From contig NZ_CP043420.1 in the NCBI RefSeq assembly GCF_008247605.1, positions 992,001 to 1,056,000 of the forward strand: DNA of 64,000 nt, in the 5' to 3' direction. The stretch's first letter is position 1. Every line of letters begins with the position of its first letter. A program made the position numbers and the translations under genes. Positions 36,927 through 46,074 of this stretch are shown here, one piece after another. Source of the DNA: Kushneria phosphatilytica (lineage in GTDB: Bacteria > Pseudomonadota > Gammaproteobacteria > Pseudomonadales > Halomonadaceae). A model generated the notes under the pieces. That model worked only from the letters and a program-made list of their open reading frames with translations. It searched no databases and was not told where the DNA came from.

Positions 36927-37679
36927 ATGCTCAACGTCCCCGAAACCCGACAGCAGCAGCTACTGGCCAGACTTGCCAGTGGCGAACAACTGATCGCGCA
37001 GGAGCTCGCGAGAGAGTTCGGCGTCTCACTGGATACCATCCGCCGGGACATCATTGCCCTCGAACAACAGGGCAGGGCACAACGGGTTCGAGGTGGGGCG
37101 GTGTCGACTGCTCCGGCCTCGGCGCCTCTGCAATATCGGGTTTCGACCCACACGCGAGCCATCGATGCCATTGTCGCTCGGGCGGCAAGCCTGACCGACG
37201 ATGTGGATACCTTGCTGCTTGATGGCGGCAGCACGGTACTTGCATTCGCCGAGCGACTGCAGCCGAAGACAGGGCTACTGGTCATGACCCCTTCGCCATG
37301 GGTCGCGGTAGCCTGTCAGAAAAATGGCATTGACGTTTTCATGCTGGGCGGCCAGTTGAGTGTGCGAGGCGGGGTCAATGTCGGCGATACAGCTCTATTG
37401 GCTACGGCAAGCCTTTATGCAGACATCGCCGTACTCGGCGCCTGCGGTCTTGATGCCGAATTCGGGCTCAGCGTTGACGACCTGCAGGAAGCGTATCTCA
37501 AGCACGCCATGTCCGGGGCCGCGCAGAGAACCCTGGTACTGGCCGCACGCGAGAAGATCGGGCGCCGCGCGCGCCACAGGGCAGTCGCTCTCGAGGAGAT
37601 CGACTGTTTGATCACTGATGCCGGGTCGGAAGACGTAGCGGCATTCGGCAGCTCGGCTATGGAGATTCTGCATGCCTGA
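36927..37679 (+). CDS. DeoR-family transcriptional regulator
   Basis: A 250-residue DeoR-type repressor. The N-terminal winged helix (QQLLARLASGEQLIAQELAREFGVSLDTIRRDI, cited as ELAREFGVSLDTIRRD) is followed by the ligand domain with LLLDGGSTVLAFAE and the VFMLGGQLSVRGG strand, as in sugar-phosphate-responsive members. The stop overlaps the MFS gene start by eight bases, so it is cotranscribed with it and likely senses a phosphorylated derivative of the transported compound. Confidence 0.9.
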   Translation: MLNVPETRQQQLLARLASGEQLIAQELAREFGVSLDTIRRDIIALEQQGRAQRVRGGAVSTAPASAPLQYRVSTHTRAIDAIVARAASLTDDVDTLLLDGGSTVLAFAERLQPKTGLLVMTPSPWVAVACQKNGIDVFMLGGQLSVRGGVNVGDTALLATASLYADIAVLGACGLDAEFGLSVDDLQEAYLKHAMSGAAQRTLVLAAREKIGRRARHRAVALEEIDCLITDAGSEDVAAFGSSAMEILHA

Positions 37680-38802
37680 TTCCCGGAGAGTCTGGTTCGC
37701 CGTAGCCGCCATGTTCTTTCTCAACGGTGGTTTGTTCGGCACCTGGGCGTCGCGCATTCCAGCAGTGGCATCGCAGTATGGGCTGGATGGGGGGTGGCTT
37801 GGGCTGCTGCTGCTCGTGCTGGCTTCAGGGGCTCTGGTTTCGTTTCCGCTGGCTGGCAGGGCTTCGGATACCGTCGGCGCTGCTCGCGCAACACTGGCCA
37901 TTGCTGTTGCTTATGCCCTTGCCCTGGTGTTGATCGGCTGCACATCCAGCCTCTGGCTGACGGCTACAGCACTGTTTTTCTTCGGCGCCGGCCATGGGGC
38001 CATGGATGTCACCATGAACAGTTGGGCCGGTGAGGCGGAACGTTTCATCGAAAAGCCGGTCATGTCGTCGTTTCACGCCATGTGGAGCCTGGGGGCTGGT
38101 GTCGGGGCTGCGGTGGGTTATGTGGCCGTGAATCTGGACCTATCGCTGCTGGCGCACTTTGCGCTTGTTGCGGTCACGATGTCCGTGGGCACGATCCTGC
38201 TTGCGAATATTGGCTGGCAGTCCGAGACGAGGCCACGACCAGCGGGGGCGAAACGTTTTCCTCTACCCCGTGGTGGCCTGCTATGGGTCGGAATCATTGC
38301 CCTGTGCGCCTCTCTCGGCGAGGGCGCGATCGCTGACTGGAGCGCCTTGTTTCTGGTTAACGTCACCTCGGCGACCCTGGCTCAGGGGGCACTCGGGTAT
38401 GCCGTGTTCTCGGTAGCCATGGTCGTCATGCGGTTGATCGGTGGTGGCGTGATTTCCCGGCTGGGACCGGTAAACGCTGCACGCTTCGCCGGGTGTTGCG
38501 CATCCATGGGTGTGCTGCTCGCCGTGCTTTCCACCAGTTTCATGACAGCGCTGCCTGGCTTCTTCTTGCTCGGTATTGGTTATGCCCTCATCATGCCGCT
38601 GGCCTTTTCGCGTGCAGCCAATGACTCTGATACCCCTCCCGGGGTGGCCATCGCCAGTGTGGCAACCCTGGGCTATGGCGGGATGCTGCTCGGACCGCCA
38701 TTGATCGGCTTGACCGCCCACCTTGTTACGCTGCACTACGCCTTCGGAATCCTTGGCCTTCTGGCATTGTTTATCGTATTTGCGGCTTCATCGCTTGAGT
38801 GA
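37672..38802 (+). CDS. MFS transporter
   Basis: A 376-residue carrier with about twelve transmembrane helices; the first half has the GTWASRIPAVASQYGLDGG entry and the PLAGRASDTVGAA loop, a variant of the MFS motif A. The pattern GTWASRIP resembles sugar and fucose-type or AraJ-like exporters; the substrate is unknown. It overlaps the DeoR gene and ends at the edge of a 413-base spacer that contains a degenerate copy of DNA from upstream of this gene pair. Confidence 0.88.
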   Translation: MPDSRRVWFAVAAMFFLNGGLFGTWASRIPAVASQYGLDGGWLGLLLLVLASGALVSFPLAGRASDTVGAARATLAIAVAYALALVLIGCTSSLWLTATALFFFGAGHGAMDVTMNSWAGEAERFIEKPVMSSFHAMWSLGAGVGAAVGYVAVNLDLSLLAHFALVAVTMSVGTILLANIGWQSETRPRPAGAKRFPLPRGGLLWVGIIALCASLGEGAIADWSALFLVNVTSATLAQGALGYAVFSVAMVVMRLIGGGVISRLGPVNAARFAGCCASMGVLLAVLSTSFMTALPGFFLLGIGYALIMPLAFSRAANDSDTPPGVAIASVATLGYGGMLLGPPLIGLTAHLVTLHYAFGILGLLALFIVFAASSLE

Positions 38803-39215
38803 TCCTGGAAGGTTTCTGTCAACGCTGGCGCCAGACGGAAGGCATGAAGCGATCATGACCTCACTGTGAGGTATTTGTTAGGCAGTAGCGATTACGACAA
38901 GCGCCTTGTTACGGCCCGGTTTTTCTGTAGGTAATGTCATGAGGATGACGGTTAGCCGGTAGGATTGATGTGTTGCGTCTTCACTAAAGTGGCAGTTGTT
39001 GTTTAAGCGAAACTGTTTCGGCCATGTTGATGATTATTTGTTAATGCAGAAAGAGTTTTGATTGAAAAGAAGAATTCATCATTCATTAACATGGATTGGT
39101 ATCGGTCATTATTTTTTTATTTAACCTGCTACCCATCCCGTCGATAAATAACAACAGGAATCGGTTTTCCGGCAGCAGCTTGTTAAGCCATGTGTTCCAT
39201 TCAATCAGGGTCATC
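38803..39215. other. Spacer with degenerate duplicate and AT-rich promoter region
   Basis: 413 bases without a gene. It begins with a 15-base perfect palindrome (ACCTCACTGTGAGGT, 38858-38872), then a decayed copy of the DUF2231 upstream DNA (38881-38949), then AT-rich sequence (38980-39150, with long A/T tracts) that probably holds the promoter of the GAF-EAL gene. No convincing protein start precedes the ATG at 39216. Confidence 0.6.
38881..38949 (+). repeat. Imperfect direct repeat, copy 2 (decayed)
   Basis: GGCAGTAGCGATTACGACAA matches copy 1 at 18 of 20 bases. The second block (38926-38949) begins TGTAGGTAATGTCATGAGGA and matches copy 1 at all but two positions. Copy 2 lacks about 15 bases found in copy 1. 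On the minus strand it reads VIATA then a stop codon, a dead start of the DUF2231 gene. Confidence 0.7.
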
Positions 39216-41087
39216 ATGCTTGCATACAATAAACAGTCAAATCCGCTGGTAACGGATGAATGGCAACGAATACAGGCGCTGCAAGAGCTGGCCATACTCG
39301 ATACGGAGCCGGAAGAGCGTTTCGATCGTCTGACACAGCTGGCAGCCCGGGTGTTCAATGTGCCCTATTCGCTGGTGAGTCTGGTGGATGAACATCGCCT
39401 CTGGTTCAAGTCGCGCTATCAGATAGAGGCGCTTGAATTATGCCGTGAGCGCACTTCATTTTGTTCCGAGGCTCTGAAGGAAGAGCAGCTACTGGTCGTG
39501 GAAGATACGCAGGCGCATGAGCTCTTTTCGGCAAGCCCACTGGTGACCGGTTTTCCGCATGTCCGGTTTTATGCCGGCGCCATTCTTCGCACTGCCAGTG
39601 GTTATCCTCTGGGCACGCTTTGCATCATGGATACCAGTCCGCGCTCATTGACTGAAAGTGAGCGCGTGATTCTGCTGGACATGGCACAAATGGTGGAGAG
39701 CGAGTTGCGCCTGACGGATCGAATCTCGCAGGAGCGGGCTCAGGCCGGGCTTCGCGCCAACCGGGATTCGCTGCTCTACTGTCTGAACTATCAGGGCATG
39801 ATACATACGCTGACGTACGCGCTTCAGCGGCCTCGGGAGCCCGATACATCCTCGGTAGCGTATCTGTTGAGTCTGGAAGTTCATGACTGGAACCTGCTCA
39901 ATCTTCGTTATAACGATTCCATCGAAGAGAGCCTGATCCTCCAGGTGCATGAGCGATTGCAATCGGTATTTGCCGCGGACCGAGCCAGTATCGGCCGCGT
40001 GGAACCGGAGCGTTTGGCAGTACTTTTTACTGTCGAGGATCAATCCGCCCTGGCCACCGTCCTTGATGAGCTGGAGCGCGTCTTGTCCCGGCCCTTTGTC
40101 GTCGGGCAGCAGGAAATCGAATTCGTCCAGAGGGTCATCCATTTTCCGTTGCGAACGGGGTTGGATGAAAGCCGCAAACTGCTGCAGATGCTCCACTATC
40201 TGGATACGCGGCAGTCCTATCCGTTAACCGGTCTGCAGATCCTGGATGCGAGTGTCTGGCTGGACAGGGTACACCATCTGCGCTCGATCAGAAGTCGGTT
40301 GCCGAATGCCATTCGTAACAACGAACTCAGCCTTCATTTTCAACCGAAGCTGGAAATCAGCCCGCACAGGCTGGCTGGCATGGAAGCGTTATTGCGCTGG
40401 GATGATCCTGCTCTGGGCAGAGTGTCGCCGCTTGAAATCCTGGAGGTCGCCGGACGGACAGGACTGTGTCGTGAGCTGGATATGTGGGTGATCAGAAATG
40501 TGATTCGCCAGCTGGCGCAATGGCAGCAAGCCGGCATTGATCTGGTGCCCGTGGCTATCAATATCATGCCCGAATTGTTGAGCCACCCACCTTTTACCGA
40601 CTTTCTTTGCCGAGAGCTTCAACTGGCAGGACTGGATGGCCGCTGGATCGAGCTCGAAATTCTCGAACACGCCATCGTCAATGATTTCGAAGCCGTTTTT
40701 GCCAATATTCAGGTGCTGGCCGAATTCGGTGTCCGCTTTGCCATAGATGATTTTGGCACGGGGTACTCCGCCTTATCCTACTTGCCTCATCTTCCGGTGG
40801 ATGTCCTGAAGATTGACCGTTCCTTCGTACACAGCATGCTGGATAACGAAAAGGCTGCGGCACTGATTGGTGCCATTGTGAGCGTAGGCCGACATGCCGG
40901 CTTGTCCATCGTGGCTGAAGGTGTTGAAACGTACGGTCAGTATGTTGCGCTGAAGGAACTGGGCTGTCATGCCGTACAGGGGTATCTCTTTGCACATCCT
41001 GCTCCGGCTGAAACTGCAGTACAGTGGCTCCGGGGCAGATTGCTGCCTACCCCGGCGTCACTCGCTCGAGCGGCAAGGTCAGAGTAA
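39216..41087 (+). CDS. GAF-EAL cyclic-di-GMP phosphodiesterase with degenerate GGDEF
   Basis: About 623 residues. A GAF domain fills residues about 30-170 (VSLVDEHRLWFKSRY, the RTSFCSEAL histidine/cysteine region, LGTLCIMDTSPRSLTESE). A middle segment has the size of a GGDEF domain, but its signature is lost (RVEPERLAVLF), so it cannot make c-di-GMP. The EAL domain is intact: FQPKLE, MEALLRW, the INIMPELL Asn, ELEILE, IDDFGTGYSALSYL, VLKIDRSFV, VAEGVET and VQGYLFAHP. It therefore probably hydrolyses c-di-GMP in response to a GAF-bound signal. AGGG six bases upstream supports the ATG at 39216. Confidence 0.9.
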   Translation: MLAYNKQSNPLVTDEWQRIQALQELAILDTEPEERFDRLTQLAARVFNVPYSLVSLVDEHRLWFKSRYQIEALELCRERTSFCSEALKEEQLLVVEDTQAHELFSASPLVTGFPHVRFYAGAILRTASGYPLGTLCIMDTSPRSLTESERVILLDMAQMVESELRLTDRISQERAQAGLRANRDSLLYCLNYQGMIHTLTYALQRPREPDTSSVAYLLSLEVHDWNLLNLRYNDSIEESLILQVHERLQSVFAADRASIGRVEPERLAVLFTVEDQSALATVLDELERVLSRPFVVGQQEIEFVQRVIHFPLRTGLDESRKLLQMLHYLDTRQSYPLTGLQILDASVWLDRVHHLRSIRSRLPNAIRNNELSLHFQPKLEISPHRLAGMEALLRWDDPALGRVSPLEILEVAGRTGLCRELDMWVIRNVIRQLAQWQQAGIDLVPVAINIMPELLSHPPFTDFLCRELQLAGLDGRWIELEILEHAIVNDFEAVFANIQVLAEFGVRFAIDDFGTGYSALSYLPHLPVDVLKIDRSFVHSMLDNEKAAALIGAIVSVGRHAGLSIVAEGVETYGQYVALKELGCHAVQGYLFAHPAPAETAVQWLRGRLLPTPASLARAARSE

Positions 41088-41141
41088 ACTTCTTCAGCCT
41101 GAAGGCCGAACCCGCCGATTAGTGCTTCAGGAGGGATCGGG

Positions 41142-42008
41142 TCATTTCATCCCCTCCAGTACCTGCATTTCTTCCTCCGGAATCGTCAGCTTCGCCGCTG
41201 CCAGATTCTCGTGCAGATGCGTGAGTGACGAGGTGCCTGGAATCAGCAGGATGTTGGGCGAACGCTTCAATAGCCAGGCGAGCGCCACCTGCATGGGGGT
41301 AGCCTCGAGCCGGGCTGCGACCTCATCCAGTGTTTTTGACTGCAGCGGAGTGAAGCCGCCCAGGGGAAAGAAGGGCACATAGGGAATGCCTTGTGCAGCC
41401 AGCTCGCCGATCAGGGCATCATCATCGCGATGCGCCAGGTTGTACTGGTTCTGTACGCAGGCCACCGGGGCCATCTTCTGTGCCTCGCGGATTTGTGTCG
41501 GCGTGACATTGCTCAGGCCGAGATGGCGAACAAGGCCGCGCTCCTTCAGTTCTACCAGGGTGGTCCAGGGCGCTTCGAGCGAGCCCTCGGCCGGTCCGTG
41601 GACATCAAGCATGCTGCGCAGATTGACCACGTCCAGCACATCCAGCCCCAGATGGCGCAGGTTATCCTCCACAGCTTGTGTCAGTTCCTCGGCTGACAGT
41701 GCCGGCAACCAGGCCCCTGTTTTATCGCGGCGTGCGCTGACCTTGGTGACGATATGCAGATGCTCGGGATAGGGATACAGTGCCTCCCTGATGAGCTGGT
41801 TGGTGACATGCGGGCCATAGAAATCCGAAGTGTCAATGTGATCGACACCCGCCTCGACGACTTCACGCAGAACACGCCGAGCCATGTCCGGATCACGGGG
41901 CGGACCGAAAACACCGGGGCCAGCCAGTTGCATGGCGCCATAACCCAGACGCCGCACCTGCCATTCGCCGAGCTGATAGCGACCGGACTCATCAACGCTG
42001 GTCATCAT
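41142..42008 (-). CDS. Aldo/keto reductase
   Basis: A 288-residue AKR barrel. The catalytic tyrosine lies in HIDTSDFYGPHVTNQL, the lysine in VTKVSARRD; NAD(P) binding residues include the LGLSNVTPTQIREAQK strand and the terminal IPGTSSLTHLHENLAAAK. The usual catalytic histidine position reads N in DVVNLRSMLD, a change shared by some AKRs of the YdbC/PdxI type. It is divergent from a LysR gene 115 bases away. Substrate unknown. Confidence 0.88.
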   Translation of the reverse strand: MMTSVDESGRYQLGEWQVRRLGYGAMQLAGPGVFGPPRDPDMARRVLREVVEAGVDHIDTSDFYGPHVTNQLIREALYPYPEHLHIVTKVSARRDKTGAWLPALSAEELTQAVEDNLRHLGLDVLDVVNLRSMLDVHGPAEGSLEAPWTTLVELKERGLVRHLGLSNVTPTQIREAQKMAPVACVQNQYNLAHRDDDALIGELAAQGIPYVPFFPLGGFTPLQSKTLDEVAARLEATPMQVALAWLLKRSPNILLIPGTSSLTHLHENLAAAKLTIPEEEMQVLEGMK

Positions 42009-42123
42009 TGTTCTCCTGTTCGGGGGACCATTAAAGGAACAGCTCTATGCTAGTGCGCAACAGCATGTGCGACTATCCGGTCAAATCAGGACAGGTTGTA
42101 CGGTCAAGCGGACAGGTAATGCG

Positions 42124-43047
42124 ATGAGAGTGGGACTGGAAGATCTCCAGGCAGTGATTGTCGTGGCACAAGCGGGTGGCTTTCGCGAGGCAGCACGCAG
42201 CATCAGTAGCAGCCCGTCGCGTCTGAGTGATGCGGTGCGACGAGCGGAATCACGACTGGGAGTCAGGCTGTTCCATCGCACGACACGCAGCGTGGTGCCA
42301 ACGGATGCTGGCCGGGCGCTGCTGGAGCGGCTGACACCGGCCATGACTGAGGTGGCATCGGCTCTGGATGCCGTGAACGTCTTTCGTGACCGGCCGGCCG
42401 GCACGTTACGGCTGCATGTGCCGGTGAGCGCCTCGCGATTGGTGTTACCACATCTCGTCCCAGGCTTTCTGATGCAGTATCCGGATATTCAGCTCGACAT
42501 TGTGGCCGACAGCAATGTGGTCAATATCTTCGAGGCCGGTTGTGACGCCGGTATTCGCTATGAAGAGTGCCTGGAACAGGACATGATCGCGGTGCCGATC
42601 GGGCCGCGCGTCCAGCGTTTTGCGGTGGCGGCGGCGCCAGCGTATCTACGGCGTTACGGCAGGCCCGGTCACCCCCATGAGCTGCTTGACCACCGGTGTC
42701 TGCTCGGGAAATACAGCACCGGCAGGTTGCCCGAGTGGGAGTTCGAGAAGGACGGCGAGGTGATCAGGGTGCGCCCCTCGGGGCCGCTGACCGTGAGTAT
42801 CGGAGCCGCCGTGGATCTGGCCGTGGATGCAGCGGTCCAGGGGGTGGGGATCATTCAGTTGTTCGAACAATGGCTGACGCCCTACCTGCAGGATGGCTCG
42901 CTGGAGCCGGTGCTCGAGCCCTGGTGGTTGTCGTTCTCAGGCCCCTTCCTGTATTACCCGGACCGACGCCTGGTGCCGGCGCCATTGCGAGCGTTCATTG
43001 AACATGTGCGCGAGCAGAACCGGGCGAGTGGTGGGGTCAGATCCTGA
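42124..43047 (+). CDS. LysR-family transcriptional regulator
   Basis: A 307-residue LysR protein from the ATG at 42124. The helix-turn-helix (GFREAARSISSSPSRLSDAVRRAE) carries a run of serines, unusual for the family; LFHRTTRSVVPTDAG follows. An upstream ATG-less extension begins at 42067 and is not conserved. It diverges from the aldo/keto reductase gene and probably controls it. Confidence 0.9.
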   Translation: MRVGLEDLQAVIVVAQAGGFREAARSISSSPSRLSDAVRRAESRLGVRLFHRTTRSVVPTDAGRALLERLTPAMTEVASALDAVNVFRDRPAGTLRLHVPVSASRLVLPHLVPGFLMQYPDIQLDIVADSNVVNIFEAGCDAGIRYEECLEQDMIAVPIGPRVQRFAVAAAPAYLRRYGRPGHPHELLDHRCLLGKYSTGRLPEWEFEKDGEVIRVRPSGPLTVSIGAAVDLAVDAAVQGVGIIQLFEQWLTPYLQDGSLEPVLEPWWLSFSGPFLYYPDRRLVPAPLRAFIEHVREQNRASGGVRS

Positions 43048-43123
43048 GAACATATATTCGATATCGGTTGCTGCACGCCTGAAATGCGCAGTGTTGTAAC
43101 GTTGGCCCGGCGGGCGATGACGA

Positions 43124-43720
43124 TCATGACGCCAGCAGTTTCTCCAATCCCGCCGTTGCTGCCTGCGCCACCTGCACCAATCGTGCTTCGCTCATGCCCT
43201 TTCGCGCGCTGGCGGAAAGCCCGCACAGGGTGCTGATCACATAATCCGTCACCTGGTCAGCCGCTTGCGGATGCGTACGTGCGATGAATTCCCGTATCTG
43301 CGCCTGGCCCTGTTCGGCGGTGTATCGCGCCAGCGCTGTACTCTCCGACTGATCGCTGCCACACGCAGTTTCGAGCACCAGGCAGCCACGCTGCTCGGGA
43401 TCGCGGCCATAGATATGGGCTGCATTCTCCAGTAACGCGGCAAGTGCCTGGATCGGTGGGTGCTCGGAGTGGAGACACGCTTTCAGCGTCAGGGCAGAAG
43501 ACGAGTGGCCGTAATGCTCCAGCACACGGGCGAAGAACTCGGCCTTGCTTCCGAAGGCCTTGTAGAAGCTCGGGGGCTTGATGCCCAGTGCCTCGGTCAG
43601 CATTGCCAGACTGACCCCCTCGTAACCGTGCGCATGGAACAGTCGCTGACCGGTCTCCAGCGCCTCATCGATATCAAAACCTCGTGGCCGGCCACGCCCG
43701 GATAATTTTGTATCGGTCAC
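43124..43720 (-). CDS. bdcR: TetR-family repressor BdcR
   Basis: A 198-residue TetR protein. The N-terminal helix-turn-helix (GRGRPRGFDIDEALETGQRLFHAHGYEGVSL, cited as the RGRPRGFDIDEALETG piece) and GIKPPSFYKAFGSKAEFFARVL match Escherichia coli BdcR, as does the C-terminal SGLSAKAREG-like SGLSASARKG. Start is a GTG at 43720 with AAGGG upstream. It diverges from bdcA over 74 bases, the same arrangement as in Escherichia coli, where BdcR represses bdcA. Confidence 0.85.
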   Translation of the reverse strand: MTDTKLSGRGRPRGFDIDEALETGQRLFHAHGYEGVSLAMLTEALGIKPPSFYKAFGSKAEFFARVLEHYGHSSSALTLKACLHSEHPPIQALAALLENAAHIYGRDPEQRGCLVLETACGSDQSESTALARYTAEQGQAQIREFIARTHPQAADQVTDYVISTLCGLSASARKGMSEARLVQVAQAATAGLEKLLAS

Positions 43721-43731
43721 TACAAAAACCC

Positions 43732-43760
43732 TTGTGAGTCTCTCTCTCGTGAATTATATA
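43732..43760 (+). promoter_or_regulatory. Candidate bdcA promoter
   Basis: TTGTGA (43732-43737) and TATATA (43755-43760) are separated by 17 bases and match the sigma-70 consensus moderately. ATAGT and ACTAT half-sites flank 43759-43784, a possible BdcR operator overlapping the start region. Confidence 0.4.
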
Positions 43761-43794
43761 GTGACTACTACCAAATTGACTATGGAGCATGGGC

Positions 43795-44508
43795 ATGGAA
43801 GAGTTTGCAGGCAGCAACGTGATGGTCGTGGGCGGCAGTCGAGGCATCGGGGCGGCCATCGTGACGGCGTTTGCCAAAGCGGGTGCTTCGGTACGCTTTA
43901 CCTATTCGGGGTCTCGGGCAGCAGCGGAAGCGTTGGCGGAAAAAACCGGCGCCACGGCGATACAGTCTGATGCCGGGAATCGGGATGAGGTCATCGCGAC
44001 GGTGCGTGAGGCTGGTCCGCTGGATGTGCTGGTCTTCAATGCCGGGGTTGCAGTACTGGGAGACCCTTTGGAAATTGAACCGGACGTCATCGATCATTTG
44101 ATTGATGTCAATGTGCGAGGGCCCTATTACGCTTCGGTCGAGGCCGCCCGAAAGATGCCGGAGGGTGGACGCATTATTGTCATTGGCTCGATCAACGGCG
44201 ATCGCGTCGCGTTTCCGGGGTTCGCCGCCTATTCCATGAGCAAGTCGGCACTGCAGGGCATGGCGCGAGGCCTGGCGCGGGATTTCGGCTCGCGCGGCAT
44301 CACCGTCAATATTATTCAGCCGGGACCCACGGATACCGATATGAACCCCGCCGATGGTGAGCTTGCCGGGATGGTCACGGGGGCAATGGCGATCCAGCGG
44401 TACGGTACCGCCGAAGACGTTGCCAGCCTGGCGCTCTATCTGGCCGGGCCTCACGCCAGTGGCATTACCGGTGCGATGCATACCATTGATGGTGGTTATG
44501 GCGCCTGA
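43795..44508 (+). CDS. bdcA: Cyclic-di-GMP-binding biofilm dispersal mediator BdcA (SDR fold)
   Basis: A 237-residue short-chain dehydrogenase fold protein, the exact length of Escherichia coli BdcA, which it closely resembles: VMVVGGSRGIGAAIVTAFAK, VRFTYSGSRAAAEALA, PYYASVEAARKMPEGGRI, SINGDRVAFPGFAAYSMSKSALQG and HTIDGGYGA. BdcA promotes biofilm dispersal and is reported to bind c-di-GMP, lowering its local level. Start taken at the second ATG (43795), with GGAG seven bases upstream; the first ATG (43789) is too close. A GAF-EAL gene lies 3 kb upstream, so two c-di-GMP functions cluster here. Confidence 0.9.
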   Translation: MEEFAGSNVMVVGGSRGIGAAIVTAFAKAGASVRFTYSGSRAAAEALAEKTGATAIQSDAGNRDEVIATVREAGPLDVLVFNAGVAVLGDPLEIEPDVIDHLIDVNVRGPYYASVEAARKMPEGGRIIVIGSINGDRVAFPGFAAYSMSKSALQGMARGLARDFGSRGITVNIIQPGPTDTDMNPADGELAGMVTGAMAIQRYGTAEDVASLALYLAGPHASGITGAMHTIDGGYGA

Positions 44509-44564
44509 ACCAATGGCCCAGGAGGGGGCTCGCGGGGCGTTGTGACGCCTGGTAGGACATAAAT

Positions 44565-44587
44565 GCGCGGGCAGCGATTGCCCGCGC
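44565..44587. terminator. Shared terminator between bdcA and the hydrolase gene
   Basis: GCGCGGGCA pairs with TGCCCGCGC around GCGAT and is followed by TTT. It sits between two convergent genes and would serve both. Confidence 0.75.
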
Positions 44588-44607
44588 TTTCCTTGCCAGA
44601 GGCTGGT

Positions 44608-45516
44608 TCAGGCGCTGTTGATTCGATCGATGAAATCATTCAGGTCACGATTGAAATGATCGGACTCTTCGAGAAACGGGGCATGACCCGAGTCGTTGTA
44701 AATCCTGCTCTCGATACGCGGGTTGAGGGTCCTGGCTCTTGCAATGGCAGGTTCCGGTTTGATCAGTGCATCATGAGCGCCGTAGATGAACAGTAGCGGT
44801 ACGGTGGTGTTACTCAACCCATCAGCGGCCGGGATCGTCAGCGACATGACGGCGCGTTGCATCGTCCATGAGGCCAGCGCAGCATTGGCCAGCAGGCGTG
44901 CGAAGATGGGTCGCTCCGGCTGATGATAGAAGCAGAGCCCGAGGAAGGTGCGCTCGCCGTCCAGATGTGTTTGCAGATCCGGCGAAATCATGTCCCGATA
45001 GACCTCGGGATGGGGGGTAATCTGATCCGGCTTGAGTTCGACCACGCCATCGACGTAAACCGCGCCGGCAATGGTGTTATCGCCGTAGGCCGCGAGGTAG
45101 TTGGTAATCACGGCGCCACCCAGAGACCAGCCTACCAGTACTGGTCGATCAACCCCGAGTGCCTCGATGATTACTGCCAGATCGTCCGCCCAGCGCCGGC
45201 CCTCGGTATAGGCCGAAGCCTGTGTGGGTTTACCGGAGAGTCCATGACCACGAAGATCATAGGTGATCAGGCGGTGGCGCTGAAGGGCTGGATCGTCCAG
45301 CTGTTGTGCCCAGTTCAGTCGACTGCCCAGCAGGCCATGGATGAAAATGATCGGTGAGCCGGCGGGGTTGCCTGTTTCCTGCACGGCCAGGGTCACGCCA
45401 TCCGGGGCCTTGACGGTGTAGTGATGCTGCTCGGCACGGGCCAGTGTTGAAGAGGCCAGCAGGACAAGAGTAAGCAGCAGTGGGACCAGCGTGCGATAGT
45501 ACAGTGGTTGTGACAT
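44608..45516 (-). CDS. Exported alpha/beta hydrolase
   Basis: A 302-residue hydrolase with an N-terminal signal peptide (LVPLLLTLVLLASSTLARA, cut after ARA). Serine nucleophile in GWSLGGAV, oxyanion HGLLGSRLNW, and the C-terminal histidine in NDSGHAPFLEESD complete the alpha/beta fold triad. The bulk-substrate family (haloperoxidase, esterase or epoxide hydrolase-like) cannot be narrowed. A start at 45516 has GAGGAAGG upstream. It diverges from a MerR gene with a MerR-type palindrome in its promoter, so MerR control is likely. Confidence 0.85.
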   Translation of the reverse strand: MSQPLYYRTLVPLLLTLVLLASSTLARAEQHHYTVKAPDGVTLAVQETGNPAGSPIIFIHGLLGSRLNWAQQLDDPALQRHRLITYDLRGHGLSGKPTQASAYTEGRRWADDLAVIIEALGVDRPVLVGWSLGGAVITNYLAAYGDNTIAGAVYVDGVVELKPDQITPHPEVYRDMISPDLQTHLDGERTFLGLCFYHQPERPIFARLLANAALASWTMQRAVMSLTIPAADGLSNTTVPLLFIYGAHDALIKPEPAIARARTLNPRIESRIYNDSGHAPFLEESDHFNRDLNDFIDRINSA

Positions 45517-45556
45517 GAAACCTTCCTCGGAGTGTCGGGAGGGTTCCAGCCTCACC

Positions 45557-45580
45557 CTTGACACTGGTGTCAGGGTCAAG
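45557..45580. promoter_or_regulatory. MerR-type operator
   Basis: CTTGAC at 45557-45562 and GTCAAG at 45575-45580 are inverted arms, with ACAC-TG-GTGT inside. On the minus strand TTGACC is the -35 element of the hydrolase promoter, and the palindrome overlies the spacer, the position MerR-family activators use. It lies directly between the two divergent genes. Confidence 0.6.
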
Positions 45581-45603
45581 CGAAAAGAGCGAGCGTAACG
45601 TTC

Positions 45604-46074
45604 ATGGCGTCTTATCCCTGCCCACGGGCACTATCCATCGGAGAGCTGGCCCGGCAGACCGGTGCGAGTCGGCGCTCGCTGCGCCATTATGATGAGCAGG
45701 GTCTGCTGGCATCGGCCCGTGCCGATAACGGTTATCGCCTTTTTCCGCCGGGGACCATTGTCCGGGTCCGGCAGATTCGCTGTCTGATTTCGGCGGGGTT
45801 CAGCCTGGAGGAGATCCGTACCTTCCCCGAGTGCATGCTGGCGGAGGAAGGCGCCGGGGCCTGTCCGGAAACCCTGGCGGTGCAGCGTCAGCGTCTGACC
45901 CATCTGGAGCAGCAGATCGCAGAGTTCGAGCGGCGGCGAGCGCTGCTGTGTCGCATCCTCGAAGAGTGTGAGTCGGCCATTGAACCGGTCGAGCAAGAGC
46001 CTGCGGAGGCCGTGATCCAGGCCACTCATTCATCAGCTCGGGCATTTACCTCTCAACATCATGGTTCACGCTAA
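45604..46074 (+). CDS. MerR-family transcriptional regulator
   Basis: A 156-residue MerR protein: [25 protein letters not shown] is cited here as the [20 protein letters not shown] helix, followed by the [16 protein letters not shown] second helix and a dimerisation coil ([20 protein letters not shown]). It carries two Cys in the linker ([14 protein letters not shown]), which could respond to metal or thiol stress, but no CueR/SoxR cluster is evident. Divergent from the hydrolase, with the MerR-type operator between them. Its 3' end overlaps the next small gene by 14 bases. Confidence 0.9.
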   Translation: MASYPCPRALSIGELARQTGASRRSLRHYDEQGLLASARADNGYRLFPPGTIVRVRQIRCLISAGFSLEEIRTFPECMLAEEGAGACPETLAVQRQRLTHLEQQIAEFERRRALLCRILEECESAIEPVEQEPAEAVIQATHSSARAFTSQHHGSR

